64,000 nucleotides of DNA, from the NCBI RefSeq assembly GCF_017068395.1, contig NZ_CP070619.1, forward strand, positions 5,766,001 through 5,830,000, in the 5' to 3' direction. How positions within the stretch are numbered: the stretch's first letter is position 1; each line of letters starts with the position of its first letter. The notes under the pieces are model-generated. The model was given only the letters and a program-made list of their open reading frames with translations, searched no databases and was not told the origin of the DNA. A program made the translations under genes and the position numbers. Source of the stretch: Rhodococcus pseudokoreensis. GTDB lineage: Bacteria; Actinomycetota; Actinomycetes; Mycobacteriales; Mycobacteriaceae. Shown here one piece after another: positions 17,450 through 27,100 of this stretch.

Positions 17450-18982
17450 ATGACCGAACACCCACTCTCACGCCGAAACGTTCCAGCCGCGGCACTGATC
17501 CACCGGCGGGTGCCGGAAGGCACCGGGATCGTGCACCTGGGGCTCGGCAACTTCCACCGCGCCCACCAGGCCGTCTACACCGCGCTGGCAATGGAACGCG
17601 AACCCGGGCCGTGGGGGATCCTCGGTGTGGCGAGCCGGTCGAGCGCCGTCGCCGATGCGATGACCGCGCAGGACCTGCTCTACAGCGTCGTCGAGATCTC
17701 GCCCGGTGGATCGCGTGTCAGTGTTCCCGGCTCCCACACCGGGACCGTGGTGGCCGAACAGGATCCGGAGTCCGTCGTCCACGCGATCGCGGATCCGGCA
17801 ACGAAGATCGTGACCATCACCGTGACCGAACACGGGTACACCGTGTCGCCCGAGACCGGATCCCTCGACCTCGACTCCGACGCCGTCCGGCGTGATCTCG
17901 CCGAGTCCTCGACGCCGCGCACGACGATCGGGCAGATCGCCCGCGCGCTGGCCCTGCGGGCGAGCACGCACGGCACCCCGATCACCATCCTCAGCTGCGA
18001 CAACCTACTGGCCAACGGGCGGCAGACCGAACGGCTCGTGCGCGAGTTCGTCGGCACCTTCAGGGCGCCGCTCCGTGACGAGGTACTGGGCTGGATGGAT
18101 GCGTCCGTGACGTTCCCCAATTCGATGGTCGACCGCATCGTGCCTTCCAGTTCGGACCGATACAACGAGACGGCCCTGACGCACCTCGGCGTGCGGGACA
18201 CGATCGCCGTCCCCGCCGAACCGTTCACGATGTGGGTGATGGAGGAGAAGTTCGCCGCCGGCCGTCCCGCCTGGGAGCACGGCGGCGCGCTGTTCACCGA
18301 CGACGTCGAGCCGTACGAGCTGATGAAGGTCCGGCTGCTCAACGGGACGCATTCGCTCATCGCGTACCTCGGTGCACTCGACGGGTGTGCCACCATCCCG
18401 GAGTCCGTGGCACGACCGTTCGTCGAGGACGCGGCGCGCCGCATCCTGCGCGACGAATACCTGCCGACAGTCACCGTTCCCGAAGCGGTCGACACGGACG
18501 ACTACATCCGGCAACTCTTTTCGCGTTGGTCCAATACCGCTCTGGGACACCGGACCTCGCAGGTCGGCTCCGACGGATCGGTCAAATTGGCGCAGCGTAT
18601 CCCGATCCCCGCACTCGAACACCTCGGCCGCGGTGACGTCCCGCAGTTCCTTGCTCTGACCGTGGCGGCGTATCTCGCCTGCATCGCCCCGCTGCCTGGT
18701 TTCGAACCCGGCCCACACGCCCGATCCATGACCGACCCCGCTCGACCGCGCCTGGCAGGAATGGCCGACAACGCCGCTTCCACTACAGAATTCGTTCGCT
18801 CCGTCTTTGTCGACGGAGGCCTGTTTCCCAGCGTCCTCGCTACGCACACCGAGTTCGTCTCGCGGATTGCGGACTTCGTCGACATCATCGTCCGCCACGG
18901 GCCGGCTGTCGCCGCCGGTGAAGCATCCGCCCCGGTCCCGGACCTCGGCGCGATCACGCTGCAGTCCAGGGCGACCATCTGA
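17450..18982 (+). CDS. uxuB: Mannitol dehydrogenase family, D-mannonate oxidoreductase-like
   Basis: A 510-residue polyol dehydrogenase of the long-chain family. The Rossmann segment is IVHLGLGNFHRAHQAVYT near residue 25; the catalytic K-x5-N-x2-H motif is in LMKVRLLNGTHSLIAYLG. The family includes fructuronate reductase (UxuB), mannitol and altronate enzymes. With ManD next door, interconversion of D-fructuronate and D-mannonate is the best guess. ATG 17450 was chosen; GTG 17441 overlaps the previous stop and is an alternative that adds three residues. Symbol assigned by context. Confidence 0.85.
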   Translation: MTEHPLSRRNVPAAALIHRRVPEGTGIVHLGLGNFHRAHQAVYTALAMEREPGPWGILGVASRSSAVADAMTAQDLLYSVVEISPGGSRVSVPGSHTGTVVAEQDPESVVHAIADPATKIVTITVTEHGYTVSPETGSLDLDSDAVRRDLAESSTPRTTIGQIARALALRASTHGTPITILSCDNLLANGRQTERLVREFVGTFRAPLRDEVLGWMDASVTFPNSMVDRIVPSSSDRYNETALTHLGVRDTIAVPAEPFTMWVMEEKFAAGRPAWEHGGALFTDDVEPYELMKVRLLNGTHSLIAYLGALDGCATIPESVARPFVEDAARRILRDEYLPTVTVPEAVDTDDYIRQLFSRWSNTALGHRTSQVGSDGSVKLAQRIPIPALEHLGRGDVPQFLALTVAAYLACIAPLPGFEPGPHARSMTDPARPRLAGMADNAASTTEFVRSVFVDGGLFPSVLATHTEFVSRIADFVDIIVRHGPAVAAGEASAPVPDLGAITLQSRATI

Positions 18983-18997
18983 CTTTCTCACCCCCTG

Positions 18998-19012
18998 CCC
19001 GGAATTTCCGGG
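18998..19012 (+). promoter_or_regulatory. Perfect 15-bp palindrome between the oxidoreductase and MFS genes
   Basis: CCCGGAA-T-TTCCGGG is a perfect inverted repeat with a single central base, in the 50-bp gap before the transporter. With no loop it is more likely a protein-binding site than a hairpin. No regulator is assigned. Confidence 0.4.
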
Positions 19013-19032
19013 AACCACCAATGGAGGAATCC

Positions 19033-20412
19033 ATGGACACTACACTCGACCCCACGGTGAACCCGAAAACACCCGGCCGCGCAGGCGGTACACCCCAGGC
19101 AGACCCGTCCGCGGTCCGCCGGGCGGCGTGGGCGGGACTCATCGGCACAACACTCGAGCAGTACGACTTCGTCATCTACGGCACCGCCTCGGCGCTGATC
19201 TTCAACACACTGTTCTTTCCGAACATCTCGCCCGCGGCGGGCATCCTCGCGAGCTTCAGCGCCTACGCCGTCGGGTTCCTCGCCCGACCGCTCGGCGGCC
19301 TGTTCTTCTCGCGCTACGGCGAGCGTCTCGGCCGCAAATGGGTGCTCGTCGCGACCCTGATGCTGATGGGCGGCGCAACACTGGGTATCGGTCTGCTGCC
19401 CACCTACAGTCAGGTCGGACTTCTCGCACCCGCTCTCCTCGTCGCCTGCCGATTCTTCCAGGGATTCGGTGCGGGAGCCGAACAGTCCGGTGGTGCAACC
19501 CTTCTGACGGAGACGGCGCAGATAGGCAAGAGAGGCCGGCTCGCCGCCCTGGTGATGACCGGGGCCGCGCTGGGCACGGCTCTCGGCGCAGTCGCGTGGA
19601 TCGCCGCGCAGCTCCTGCCGGAAGAACAGCTCATGTCCTGGGGTTGGCGTCTCGTCTTCATCAGCAGCCTGCTCGTCACCATCGCCGCGTTCGTCATCCG
19701 CCGCAAATTGACCGAGAGCCCGGTGTTCCAGGAACTCAAGGAACAGCACCAGGTTCCGAAGACACCCGTCAAGGAAATCTTCGCGAACGGCAAAAAGCCG
19801 CTGTTCATCGTCATGTTCATGACGATCGGCATCAGCGCGCAGTCGTACACCTATCAGGTCTTCATGGCGTCGTACCTCAAGAACGACGTGCACGTCGACC
19901 CCACCTTCATTCCCAAGGTGCTCCTGGTCGGGGCCATCTGCGGCGGCATCGCGGCGTACGGGTTCGGTCGTCTGTCCGATCGGGTGGGCCGCAAGCCGGT
20001 GTACCTCTCGATCGTGATCGCGCTCATCATCCTGCCCGTGCCGACGTTCCTGGCCCTGAACACCGGCTCACACCTGTTGATCACGCTGGCGATGATCGTC
20101 GGCTTCATCCTCGCCTGCCAGGGCGCGGTCGGTGTCACCATGAGCTACTTCCCGGAAATCTTCGGCTCCCGCTACCGCTACGCCGGCGTCACTCTCGGAC
20201 GTGAATTCGCGTCGATCTTCGGCGGCGGAGTCGCGCCACTGATCTGCGCGGCCCTCGTCACGGCGTTTTCCGGCTCCTGGATCCCCGTCGCGGTCTACAT
20301 GATCGTGATGGCCGTGACCGTTCTGATCGCCTCGACGATGGCACCGGAAACCCGCGACCGCGACCTCACGCTGGCCGCCAACGCCACCGACCGTGAGGTG
20401 ACGGCGGCATGA
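19033..20412 (+). CDS. MFS transporter, metabolite:H+ symporter (MHS) family
   Basis: A 459-residue, 12-helix carrier. Family signs are AWAGLIGTTLEQYDFVIYG at helix 1, AVGFLARPLGGLFFSRYGERLGRKW around helices 2-3, and the second-half repeat GRLSDRVGRKPVY. MHS members take up organic acids such as citrate, shikimate or betaine by proton symport. Its place inside the sugar-acid operon makes uptake of the pathway substrate likely. ATG 19033 was preferred over 19021 because GGAGGA lies 4-5 bases before it. The end overlaps the KDPG aldolase start by four bases. Confidence 0.9.
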   Translation: MDTTLDPTVNPKTPGRAGGTPQADPSAVRRAAWAGLIGTTLEQYDFVIYGTASALIFNTLFFPNISPAAGILASFSAYAVGFLARPLGGLFFSRYGERLGRKWVLVATLMLMGGATLGIGLLPTYSQVGLLAPALLVACRFFQGFGAGAEQSGGATLLTETAQIGKRGRLAALVMTGAALGTALGAVAWIAAQLLPEEQLMSWGWRLVFISSLLVTIAAFVIRRKLTESPVFQELKEQHQVPKTPVKEIFANGKKPLFIVMFMTIGISAQSYTYQVFMASYLKNDVHVDPTFIPKVLLVGAICGGIAAYGFGRLSDRVGRKPVYLSIVIALIILPVPTFLALNTGSHLLITLAMIVGFILACQGAVGVTMSYFPEIFGSRYRYAGVTLGREFASIFGGGVAPLICAALVTAFSGSWIPVAVYMIVMAVTVLIASTMAPETRDRDLTLAANATDREVTAA

Positions 20413-21023
20413 CCTCCTCCGTCATCGCAGTGCTACGCGCCGCGCACGCCGACCGGTACGCCCCGGTGGTGACCGTCCTCGCCGAGAACGGAGTTCGTGC
20501 CGTCGAGCTGACGATGAGCACGCCGGGCACCCTCGACTCCCTGCGCAGCATCCGGCGCGACGCACCGGACGGCGTCGAGATCGGGGTCGGGACGGTCACC
20601 ACCGTCGACCAGGCCCGCGCCGCCCTCGACATGGGTGCCGACTTCCTCGTGACACCGACCACCAACCTCGACGTCATCGCCACGGCCGTGCGTGCGGGCG
20701 TCCCGATCTACCCGGGCGGATTCACCCCGACCGAGCTGTGGAGCGGATGGAACGCGGGTGCGACAGCCGTGAAGGTGTTCCCGGCGTCGGTGGTCGGCCC
20801 GGAGTACATCGCGCACCTGCGCGGGCCCTTCCCCGACATCCAGGTCGTCCCCTCGGGCGGGGTGAGCATCGAGGACGTCCCCGCGTGGATCGCCGCCGGA
20901 GCGGCGGCGGTCAGCCTCGGCGGCCCGCTGATCGGGGACGCACTCCGCGGCGGGGACCTCGGTCAGCTGGCCGAACGATGCCGGCGCCTCACGGGCGTCG
21001 TGGCAGAACCGGCGGTCGCGTGA
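20409..21023 (+). CDS. eda: 2-keto-3-deoxy-6-phosphogluconate aldolase
   Basis: A 204-residue class I aldolase that splits KDPG into pyruvate and glyceraldehyde 3-phosphate. The Schiff-base Lys is in AVKVFPAS (Lys122), the catalytic Glu is in AVELTMSTPG, and the phosphate-binding end reads PSGGVSIED and LGGPL. Length matches Eda (about 210). It is coupled to both neighbours by stop/start overlaps and works directly after the KDG kinase encoded next. Confidence 0.93.
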   Translation: MTSSVIAVLRAAHADRYAPVVTVLAENGVRAVELTMSTPGTLDSLRSIRRDAPDGVEIGVGTVTTVDQARAALDMGADFLVTPTTNLDVIATAVRAGVPIYPGGFTPTELWSGWNAGATAVKVFPASVVGPEYIAHLRGPFPDIQVVPSGGVSIEDVPAWIAAGAAAVSLGGPLIGDALRGGDLGQLAERCRRLTGVVAEPAVA

Positions 21024-21961
21024 TGACGGTACTGACGTTCGGCGAAACGATGGCACTCACCAGGGCGGTGGACACCGGTGCACTCGCCCACACGTCGACG
21101 CTGCACCTGGGAATCGGCGGGGCCGAAACGAACTTCGCGATCGCGCTACGACGGCTCGGTGCCGACGTCGCCTGGATCGGGCGCGTCGGCCGGGACAGCC
21201 TGGGTGACCTGGTCGAGCGTGAACTCCGGGCCGAGGGAATCACCGCCGACGTCATCCGCGACCCGGACGCTCCGACCGGACTGATGGTGAAGGAACGGCG
21301 AACCGCCACCGCCACCCGTGTCTGGTACTACCGGACCGGCAGCGCCGGGTCGCGGCTCACGATGTCGGACATCGCGGACGACCGGCTCGAGTCGGCGTCG
21401 CTGCTGCATGTCACCGGCATCACCCCGGCCTTGTCCGACAGCGCCAGGAAGACCACCCTGTACTGCGTCGAACGGGCACGCGCACTGGGCATTCCGGTGT
21501 CGTTCGATCTCAACTACCGTCGTGCGCTGTGGTCGCCGGAAGAAGCGGGTCCCGTCTTCCGCGAGCTGATAGCGTTGTCGGACATCGTCTTCGCCGGTGA
21601 GGACGAAGCCGCGATCGCGGTGGGCGGCGGCGCACCCGCAGAACTCGTCGCGCGTCTCCGCGACCTGGGTCCCCGCGAAATCATCCTGAAACTGGGAGAC
21701 CAGGGGTGCCTGGCGATCGTCGACGGCGAGACGTACTCCCTGCCTGCGGTGCCGGTGAACGTCGTCGACTCCGTCGGGGCCGGAGACGGTTTCGTCGCCG
21801 GATACATCGCGGACCGCCTCGCGGGGGAGTCACCCGGCGACCGTTTGAAGACCGCTGTGACCGTGGGAGCCTTCGCGTGCACCGTGTCCGGCGACTGGGA
21901 GGGCATGCCGCGCAGGGACGAACTCGGACTCCTCACCACCGCGGAACCCGTCACCAGATGA
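21023..21961 (+). CDS. kdgK: 2-keto-3-deoxygluconate kinase (PfkB family)
   Basis: A 312-residue ribokinase-fold sugar kinase that makes KDPG from KDG and ATP. The first PfkB signature region is IGGAETNFAIALRRLGADVAWIGRVG; the second is VDSVGAGDGFVAGY with the catalytic Asp in GAGD. The ATG overlaps the aldolase stop (TGATG). Position between aldolase and dehydrogenase genes in a mannonate operon favours KdgK over other PfkB kinases. Confidence 0.9.
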   Translation: MTVLTFGETMALTRAVDTGALAHTSTLHLGIGGAETNFAIALRRLGADVAWIGRVGRDSLGDLVERELRAEGITADVIRDPDAPTGLMVKERRTATATRVWYYRTGSAGSRLTMSDIADDRLESASLLHVTGITPALSDSARKTTLYCVERARALGIPVSFDLNYRRALWSPEEAGPVFRELIALSDIVFAGEDEAAIAVGGGAPAELVARLRDLGPREIILKLGDQGCLAIVDGETYSLPAVPVNVVDSVGAGDGFVAGYIADRLAGESPGDRLKTAVTVGAFACTVSGDWEGMPRRDELGLLTTAEPVTR

Positions 21962-21996
21962 CAAGCTCCCATCTCCGACAGAACTGGACTTCACCG

Positions 21997-23067
21997 ATGA
22001 ACACCACCGAGACCACCGGCACGGACACCGTCGAGGTTCCGACGCACGCGCAGGCGGTCGTCGCCCACGGCGCGAACGACCTGCGCGTCGAGGACGTGCC
22101 GATCGCCGCACCGAAACGGGACGAAGCGGTGATCCGCATCGCCTACGGCGGAATCTGCGGATCCGACCTCCACTACTGGCAGCACGGCGCCGCAGGCGAG
22201 TCGATCCTCCGCGCACCGATGCGGCTCGGGCACGAGGCGTCGGGCACGGTGCTGATCGGCGCGACGGACGGCAGCGGTCCCCGCCCCGGCACCCCCGTCG
22301 CCATCCACCCCGCGACACCCGGCGGCGACAGTGCGACGTATCCCGCCGACCGCCCCAACATTTCCCCCGGGTGCACGTACCTGGGCAGTGCGGCGCACTT
22401 TCCGCACGCGGACGGGTTGTTCGTCAGCCACGTCGCCGTCCCCACCCGCATGCTGCGGGTCCTTCCGGACGCCCTCGATCTGCGGCTCGCCTCCCTGGCC
22501 GAGCCGGCGAGCGTGGCGTGGCACGCGGTCGCGCGGGCCGGGGACGTGACGGGCCGGTCGGTCCTGGTCATCGGTGCCGGGCCGATCGGCGCGCTCGTGG
22601 TGGCGGTACTGAAGCGAGCCGGCGCCGGGCAGATCACGGCGGTGGACATGCACGAGTACCCGCTGAAGATCGCGCGCGACGTGGGCGCGGACGTGACCCT
22701 GACGGCCACCGACACCGACGCGGTCGCGGCGGTCGGAGCAGACGTCACCATCGAATGCTCCGGCAACCACCGCGGCCTGTCGTCGGCGATCCACGGGACC
22801 GCGCGCGGCGGCCGGGTCGTGATGGTCGGACTGCTTCCTTCCGGTGACCAGCCGGTACCCGTCTCGATCGCGATCACCCGGGAACTGGACCTGGTCGGTT
22901 CGTTCCGGTTCAACGACGAGATCGACGAGGTCGTGGCCGCTCTCGCCGACGGCTCGCTGGCGGTCGATCCGATCATCACGGCCGAGTACGACGTGGCCGA
23001 CGCGCTCACCGCGTTCGCGTCGGCCAGGGACGCGTCGTCGTCGAGCAAGGTTCTCCTCCGGTTCTGA
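21997..23067 (+). CDS. idnD: Zinc alcohol dehydrogenase family, L-idonate 5-dehydrogenase-like, structural-zinc cysteines lost
   Basis: A 356-residue medium-chain dehydrogenase. Catalytic-zinc ligands are visible in GGICGSDLHYW (Cys54) and RLGHEASG (His79, Glu80), and the NAD site is VLVIGAGPIGALVV. The loop that normally has four cysteines for structural zinc reads HPATPGGDSATYPADRP and retains none until GCTYLG. GxCGSDLHYW is shared with L-idonate 5-dehydrogenases, which oxidise L-idonate to 5-ketogluconate. An in-frame ATG at 21958 overlapping the kinase stop would add 13 residues. Last gene of the LacI operon. The symbol is tentative. Confidence 0.82.
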   Translation: MNTTETTGTDTVEVPTHAQAVVAHGANDLRVEDVPIAAPKRDEAVIRIAYGGICGSDLHYWQHGAAGESILRAPMRLGHEASGTVLIGATDGSGPRPGTPVAIHPATPGGDSATYPADRPNISPGCTYLGSAAHFPHADGLFVSHVAVPTRMLRVLPDALDLRLASLAEPASVAWHAVARAGDVTGRSVLVIGAGPIGALVVAVLKRAGAGQITAVDMHEYPLKIARDVGADVTLTATDTDAVAAVGADVTIECSGNHRGLSSAIHGTARGGRVVMVGLLPSGDQPVPVSIAITRELDLVGSFRFNDEIDEVVAALADGSLAVDPIITAEYDVADALTAFASARDASSSSKVLLRF

Positions 23068-23155
23068 TCCCGGGATCCTCGCCCCGGCATCGTCGACGCG
23101 GCGCAGTTGTCGCATGATGGACTCGACGCACCCCCGAGGTCAGGAGAGCAAGCTG

Positions 23156-24139
23156 ATGAAGGAATTCACCGCCTGGATCGCGCGCGAGAACGAGGGCGCC
23201 ATCGGCCTCTCCGAGGAGACGGTCGACGAATCGTTCCTGCCGCAGGGCGAGGTCACGATCCAGGTCGAGTACTCCAGCGTGAACTTCAAGGATGCTCTGG
23301 CGCTGACGCCGAAGGGCGGAGTGGTGCGCGAATACCCCATCGTGCCCGGCATCGACGTGGCGGGCACGGTCGCCGAGTCGCAGTCGCCGGAGTTCGCGGT
23401 CGGTGACAAGGTCGTCGCCCACGGCTACGACATCGGAACCGCCCGGCACGGCGGGTACGCGCAGTTCGCCCGCGTCCCGGCCGACTGGGTGGTGAAACTC
23501 GACGGCATGTCCACCCGCACCGCCGCCGCGATCGGGACCGCCGGTTTCACGGCCGCGATGAGCGTCGAGGCACTGCAGTCCCGCGGCGTCGAGCCGGGCA
23601 ACGGCCCGGTGCTCGTGACCGGGGCGAGCGGCGGCGTCGGCACCGTCGCCGTCGACCTGCTGTCGGCGGCCGGCTTCGAGGTGGTCGCGTCGAGCGGAAA
23701 GCCGGAGAAGGCGGAATTGCTCACCCAGCTGGGCGCGAGCAAGGTGATCGGACGCCTCCCCGAACCCGACACGAAACCGCGTCCCCTCGGCAAGGCCCAG
23801 TGGGCCGCCGCGGTCGACTGCGTCGGCGGCGCCACCCTCGCCCACGTGCTCAGCACCATCGAATACGGCGGCGCCGTGGCGGCGAGCGGACTGACCGGCG
23901 GACCGAAGCTGGAGACCACGGTCCTGCCGTTCATCCTGCGCGGCGTCAGCCTGCTCGGGATCGACTCGGTGCAGTACCCGATCGACCAGCGGCGCCGCCT
24001 GTGGGGCCGCCTCGCGTCCGACCTCGCACCCAGCCGCCTCGAGTCGATCACCCACGAGGTCCCGATCGCCGACGTCGTGTCGGTGATCGACCAGGTGCGG
24101 GCGGGCACGTGGTCGGGTCGTGCGCTGACGCGCCTGTGA
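23156..24139 (+). CDS. Acrylyl-CoA reductase-like oxidoreductase (YhdH/AcuI family)
   Basis: A 327-residue zinc-free medium-chain reductase. YhdH/AcuI family features are VEYSSVNFKDALALT, PIVPGIDVAGTV, the nucleotide motif VTGASGGVGTVAVDLL, and LRGVSLLGIDSVQYP near the C-terminus. Members reduce acrylyl-CoA to propionyl-CoA with NADPH, detoxifying a reactive enoyl-CoA. AGGAG lies 9 bases before the ATG. It is separated from the sugar-acid operon by 88 bp and is convergent with the long-chain carboxylase gene. Confidence 0.87.
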   Translation: MKEFTAWIARENEGAIGLSEETVDESFLPQGEVTIQVEYSSVNFKDALALTPKGGVVREYPIVPGIDVAGTVAESQSPEFAVGDKVVAHGYDIGTARHGGYAQFARVPADWVVKLDGMSTRTAAAIGTAGFTAAMSVEALQSRGVEPGNGPVLVTGASGGVGTVAVDLLSAAGFEVVASSGKPEKAELLTQLGASKVIGRLPEPDTKPRPLGKAQWAAAVDCVGGATLAHVLSTIEYGGAVAASGLTGGPKLETTVLPFILRGVSLLGIDSVQYPIDQRRRLWGRLASDLAPSRLESITHEVPIADVVSVIDQVRAGTWSGRALTRL

Positions 24140-24175
24140 GTACTTATTAACCTGCGGCGGTTAATAAGTGCTCAC
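24136..24175. terminator. 17-bp inverted repeat between convergent genes (bidirectional terminator candidate)
   Basis: Left arm GTGAGTACTTATTAACC (24136-24152), loop TGCGGC, right arm GGTTAATAAGTGCTCAC (24159-24175): 16 of 17 pairs are Watson-Crick and the other can be G-U. The arms include both stop codons of the convergent reductase and carboxylase genes. The AT-rich core stands out in this GC-rich DNA. It most likely ends transcription from both sides; it could also be one copy of a dispersed palindrome family. Confidence 0.75.
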
Positions 24176-27100
24176 GGGCGGCGGAGCCGCACGATCCAGG
24201 CGCGGGTATCGGCCGGGTCGATCACGTCGTCGAGTTCGAAGATCGTCGCCGCGTTGAGTGCCTTCCCGTGCTGGTAGGCGGCGTCAACGAGTTGCGTGAA
24301 CGCCGCGTCCCGCTCGGCGGGGTCGCCCAGCGCCTCGAGTTCCTTCCGGAACCCGAGGCGCACCGCGCCTTCGAGGCCCATGGCGCCGATCTCGCCGGTG
24401 GGCCACGCGACCGTGAACTCGGACGCGTGGAAGGAGCCGCCCGCCATGGCCATCGCCCCGAGGCCGTACCCCTTGCGCAGGATGACGGTTCCGTACGGCA
24501 CGGTCATCTGCGCGCCGGTGATGAACAGCTTACCGAACCTGCGGACCGTGGCCTCCTTCTCCGAGTCCGGGCCGACCATGAATCCCGGTGTGTCACACAG
24601 CGAGACCACCGGCAGGCCGAACGATTCGCACAACTCCAGGAAGTGAGCCATCTTGTCGGCCGCGACCGCGTCGATCGCACCGCCGAGGTGATGACTGCTG
24701 TTCGCGACCAACCCGTACGGTGCCCCCTCGACCCGGATCAGCGCGGTGACGATCCCGACGCCGTGGTCGCGGCGTAGCTCGAGGACCGAGCCGACGTCGG
24801 CGATCGCGTCCACCGCACTGCGAACGTCGTAGGCGCGCAACCGGTTCTCCGGGACGACGTGACGGGCCAGCCGCTCGTCGGGGGCTTCCCAGTCGGGGAG
24901 CACCCCCTGGAAGTACGACAGGTACGTCTTCGCCAATTCGACGGCATGCGCCTCGTCGCGGGCGAGCAGATCGATCACGCCGTTGCGCCGCTGCACGTCC
25001 ACCGGACCGATGTCTTCCGGCCGGTACACACCCAGCCCGCCGCCCTCGACCATGGCCGGACCGCCCATGCCGATGTTGGCGTCTGGGGTGGCGATCAGGA
25101 CGTCGCAGACCCCGGCGAGGGCGGCGTTGCCCGCGAAGCAGCGGCCGGACACGACCGACACCAGCGGCACCTTCCCGTTCAGCGCCGCCAGCGACCGGAA
25201 GGTGTTCAGGTCCAGGCCCGCGGCGGGCCCGGCGTCGGTGTCGCCGGGACGCCCGCCGCCGCCCTCGGCGAACAGGACGACCGGAACCTGTTTGTGCCCT
25301 GCGAGTTCGATCACCCGGTCCGTCTTGGCGTGGTTCCGCATGCCCTGGGTTCCGGCGAGCACCGTGTAGTCGTACGACAGCACCACCGCCTGCGCGTTCT
25401 GCGGACCGAACACGTCCCCGTTGATCGCGGCGAGGCCGGCGATCAGGCCGTCCGCCGGGGTGTTCTCGATCAGGTCCTGCTCGGAGCGGCGACTGCGCTG
25501 CGCCGCGAGGACGAGGGGTCCGTACTCGACGAAGCTGCCGGGGTCGACCAGATCCTCGATGTTGGCACGGGCGCTTCGCCTCCCGAGATTCGCCCGCTTC
25601 GCGATCGCGGCGGGCCGGGCGGCGTCGAGGGTGTATTCGTGGCGCTGCCGGATCTCCGCCAGATCGGCACGCTCACGATCGAGATCGACCCCGCTGTCGG
25701 CCACGTCGCCGGCCTCCGATCCGGTGCGGCGGATCACGACCAGTGGATCGCCGGCGTTGACGGTCTGCCCGGGCGACACCAGATTCCGCTCGACCACCGT
25801 GCCGGTGGGGGCGACGAGCACGTGCTGCATCTTCATCGCCTCGAGCACCACGAGTTGCGCACCCGGCGTCACGGCGGCCCCCTCGGCGGCAGACTCCACG
25901 ACCGTCCCGGCCATGTGTGCACGCAGGACGTCCTCGCCGGCCCGCAACTCGAGCGTGTCCGACGCGACCTCCGCCGGATGATGCACATGCGCTGCGTCGA
26001 CGAGGACACCCATCCGCTCCGCGAGATAGTCGGTGCCCACGAGGCCGTCGGCGAAGCCGGGATCCGTGAGAATCGCCCGCAGAAAGCCGATATTGGTGGG
26101 GACGCCCTCGACGACGAACTCGGCGAGCGCCGCATCCGCCTTGCGCGCCGCGGCCGAGAACGACTGCCCGCGTGCATGAACGATCACCTTCGCGAGGAGC
26201 GAGTCGTACCGCGGGCTCGGCGACAGCCCCGGCCGCCCGTAGGTGTCCACGCGCACCCCCGGTCCCGTCGGCGGCGAGAAGACGGACAGCGTGCCCGCGG
26301 CCGGAACGGCCTGACCGTCGGGGCGCATCGTCTCCATGTTCACCCGCGACTGGACGGCGATTCCCCGCGCGAGCGCGGGTGTGCCCGACGTGTCGAGCCC
26401 GACGGCGCCGACCCCGTCCGGCAGCGCCAGGTCCCGAAAGTCGGCTCCCCGCGCGATGTCGATCTGCACGGCGACGAGGTCGATTCCCGTCACCTCTTCG
26501 GTGACCGTGTGTTCCACCTGGATTCGCGGGTTGACCTCCAGGAACACGAATCCGTCCGGGGATACCAGGAATTCGACGGTGGCGAGTCCCCGGTAGCCGA
26601 CACTGGCGCACAGCCGCGCCGCGGCCTCGTGGAGTTCGCTGCGCAGTCCGGGATCGAGCCCCTGCGCGGGTGCGATCTCGACGAGTTTCTGGTGGCGACG
26701 CTGCACGCTGCAGTCGCGGTCACCGACGGCGAGTGCCCGCGTCACGCCCGCCTGCGGTGCCGCGACCACCTGCACCTCGATGTGCCGGGCGCCCTCGAGC
26801 AGCGCCTCGGCGAACACTGCGGGATTGCCGAACCCGAGTTCCGCCTCCGACGCGCACGCCCGGTACGCCTCCTCGATCCGGTCCGCGCTGCGGACGGCAC
26901 GGATGCCGCGGCCGCCGCCGCCCGCGAGTGCCTTGATCATGATGCCGCGCGGTTGTTCCGCGAAGAACGCGCGGACGCCGTCCAGGTCGGTGGGGCCGTT
27001 CGTCGCGGCGAGCACCGGAACCTTCGCGGCGACCGCGGCCTCGCGTGCCGACGACTTGTCGCCGAAGATGTCGAGTACCTCAGGGCTCGGACCCACGAAC

